Assembly: GCA_945639195.1 (NCBI GenBank)
Contig: CALZEE010000001.1
Location: 434,001-498,000, forward strand
Length of the DNA stretch: 64,000 bases
Source: an uncultured Ignatzschineria sp.
GTDB taxonomy: Bacteria > Pseudomonadota > Gammaproteobacteria > Cardiobacteriales > Wohlfahrtiimonadaceae
Reading direction: 5' to 3'
The translations under genes and the position numbers were made by a program. Below the pieces are notes generated by a model. That model worked only from the letters and a program-made list of their open reading frames with translations. It was not told where the DNA came from and did no database searches. How positions within the stretch are numbered: the stretch's first letter is position 1; each line of letters begins with the position of its first letter. Below, piece after piece: positions 63,663-64,000 of the stretch.

Positions 63663-64000
63663 TTAAAAAGTTGGTTTTAAGTGCGATAACCAGCGCTTTT
63701 CACAATAACGGAAGAGTGCTACTAAAGCAAAAGTTAAAACCAGGTAAACGAGCGCAGCGATGAGGAAGGGGATGAAAGGAGAGTAGGTGATGCTATATAC
63801 CTTTCTCGCCCATCCTAGGATGTCGACAAGCGCGATTACGGAGGCTTGTGCTGTTCCATGAAGCATAAAGATGACTTCATTGCTATATGCTGGCAATGCC
63901 CGTCTAAAGCCCGATGGGAAGATGATTCGTCTAAAGAGTGTGAACTGGCTCATCCCAAATGCCTTCCCAGCCTCAATTTCGCCTTTAGGTGTGTGTTTGA
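63663..64000 (-). CDS. Amino-acid ABC transporter permease (HisM/ArtM-like), C-terminal part only
   Basis: The frame is open to the window edge; at least 112 codons are visible. From the edge it reads KHTPKGEIEAGKAFGMSQFTLFRR, the EAA loop of polar amino-acid permeases, then ALPAYSNEVIFMLHGTAQASV and a terminal membrane segment ending RYCEKRWLSHLKPTF. The end closely resembles HisM, the inner-membrane permease of the histidine/lysine/arginine/ornithine importer. The start and neighbours lie beyond the window. The ATG at 63953 is internal, not the start. Confidence 0.88.
   Translation of the reverse strand, partial: KHTPKGEIEAGKAFGMSQFTLFRRIIFPSGFRRALPAYSNEVIFMLHGTAQASVIALVDILGWARKVYSITYSPFIPFLIAALVYLVLTFALVALFRYCEKRWLSHLKPTF

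Noticed and set aside
1..64000. CRISPR arrays, IS elements, prophage, tRNA or rRNA genes
   Set aside because: I found no regularly spaced repeats, transposase or integrase genes, or tRNA-like cloverleaf sequences. Both ends of every gene look undisturbed.

Overview
The window reads as chromosomal core DNA of a low-GC gammaproteobacterium (about low-40s % GC by eye). A fabA-fabB pair, a C-minus L33, FolE2, LptE, LpxL, RecB-RecD, a cytochrome bd oxidase, RpoD and an RpoS-like sigma factor fit that class. Together with the gene set and PilT they suggest something near Cardiobacteriales (Ignatzschineria/Wohlfahrtiimonas type); this placement is an inference, not a match I could run. There is no prophage, insertion sequence, CRISPR array, tRNA or rRNA gene that I can support.

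Layout. 1-5.1 kb: 5' end of an alanine/glycine:cation symporter, valS, rpmB-rpmG, and a PilT-type ATPase, all on the minus strand. 5.4-9.5 kb: GNAT acetyltransferase, rpe, hemL (minus), then rsfS and rlmH (plus). 9.8-14.5 kb: a two-gene dihaem cytochrome operon (tsdB-tsdA, thiosulfate dehydrogenase) facing fabA-fabB and lpxL. 15-20.5 kb: lptE-folE2, ruvB, a DUF4274-like protein, a ferritin-like DUF455 protein and nagZ. 21-26 kb: typA, alaC, fbaA. 26-30 kb: two poorly known membrane proteins (the second with a DUF1266 domain) and rquA (rhodoquinone synthesis). 30-36 kb: cydA-cydB with a short Q-loop, rlmB, a small membrane protein, ghrA, mscL. 36-40 kb: an orphan carbamate kinase, tehB, an Smr protein, and an overlapping pair made of a VUT/YhhQ-like transporter and a QueF-like T-fold protein. 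40-48 kb: recB-recD, a MATE exporter, an acidic membrane protein. 48.5-53.5 kb: an acidic secreted protein, modABC, pepD. 53.9-64 kb: a MalY/PatB lyase, an RpoS-like sigma directly before rpoD, dusA, an unknown exported protein, yqeY, dnaG, and the 3' end of a HisM-like permease gene.

How it fits together. The respiratory genes point to a flexible electron-transport chain: cytochrome bd for low oxygen, RquA for rhodoquinone (known to serve fumarate reduction), and TsdBA for thiosulfate/tetrathionate. Information-processing genes (valS, rpmBG, rsfS, rlmH, rlmB, typA, dusA, rpoD, dnaG, ruvB, recBD) dominate the rest. Most transcription units end in clear intrinsic terminators, many of which could work in both directions.

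The most striking signal not explained by genes is the palindrome TGCCGGCA. I find at least 16 copies, where base composition predicts about 0.5. It occurs in more than one reading frame and in intergenic DNA, with many shorter TGCCGG/CCGGCA partial copies and a visible concentration in recB-recD. With a PilT-type ATPase in the window, a DNA-uptake-type signal is one hypothesis; a chromosome-organising or methylation/restriction site is another.
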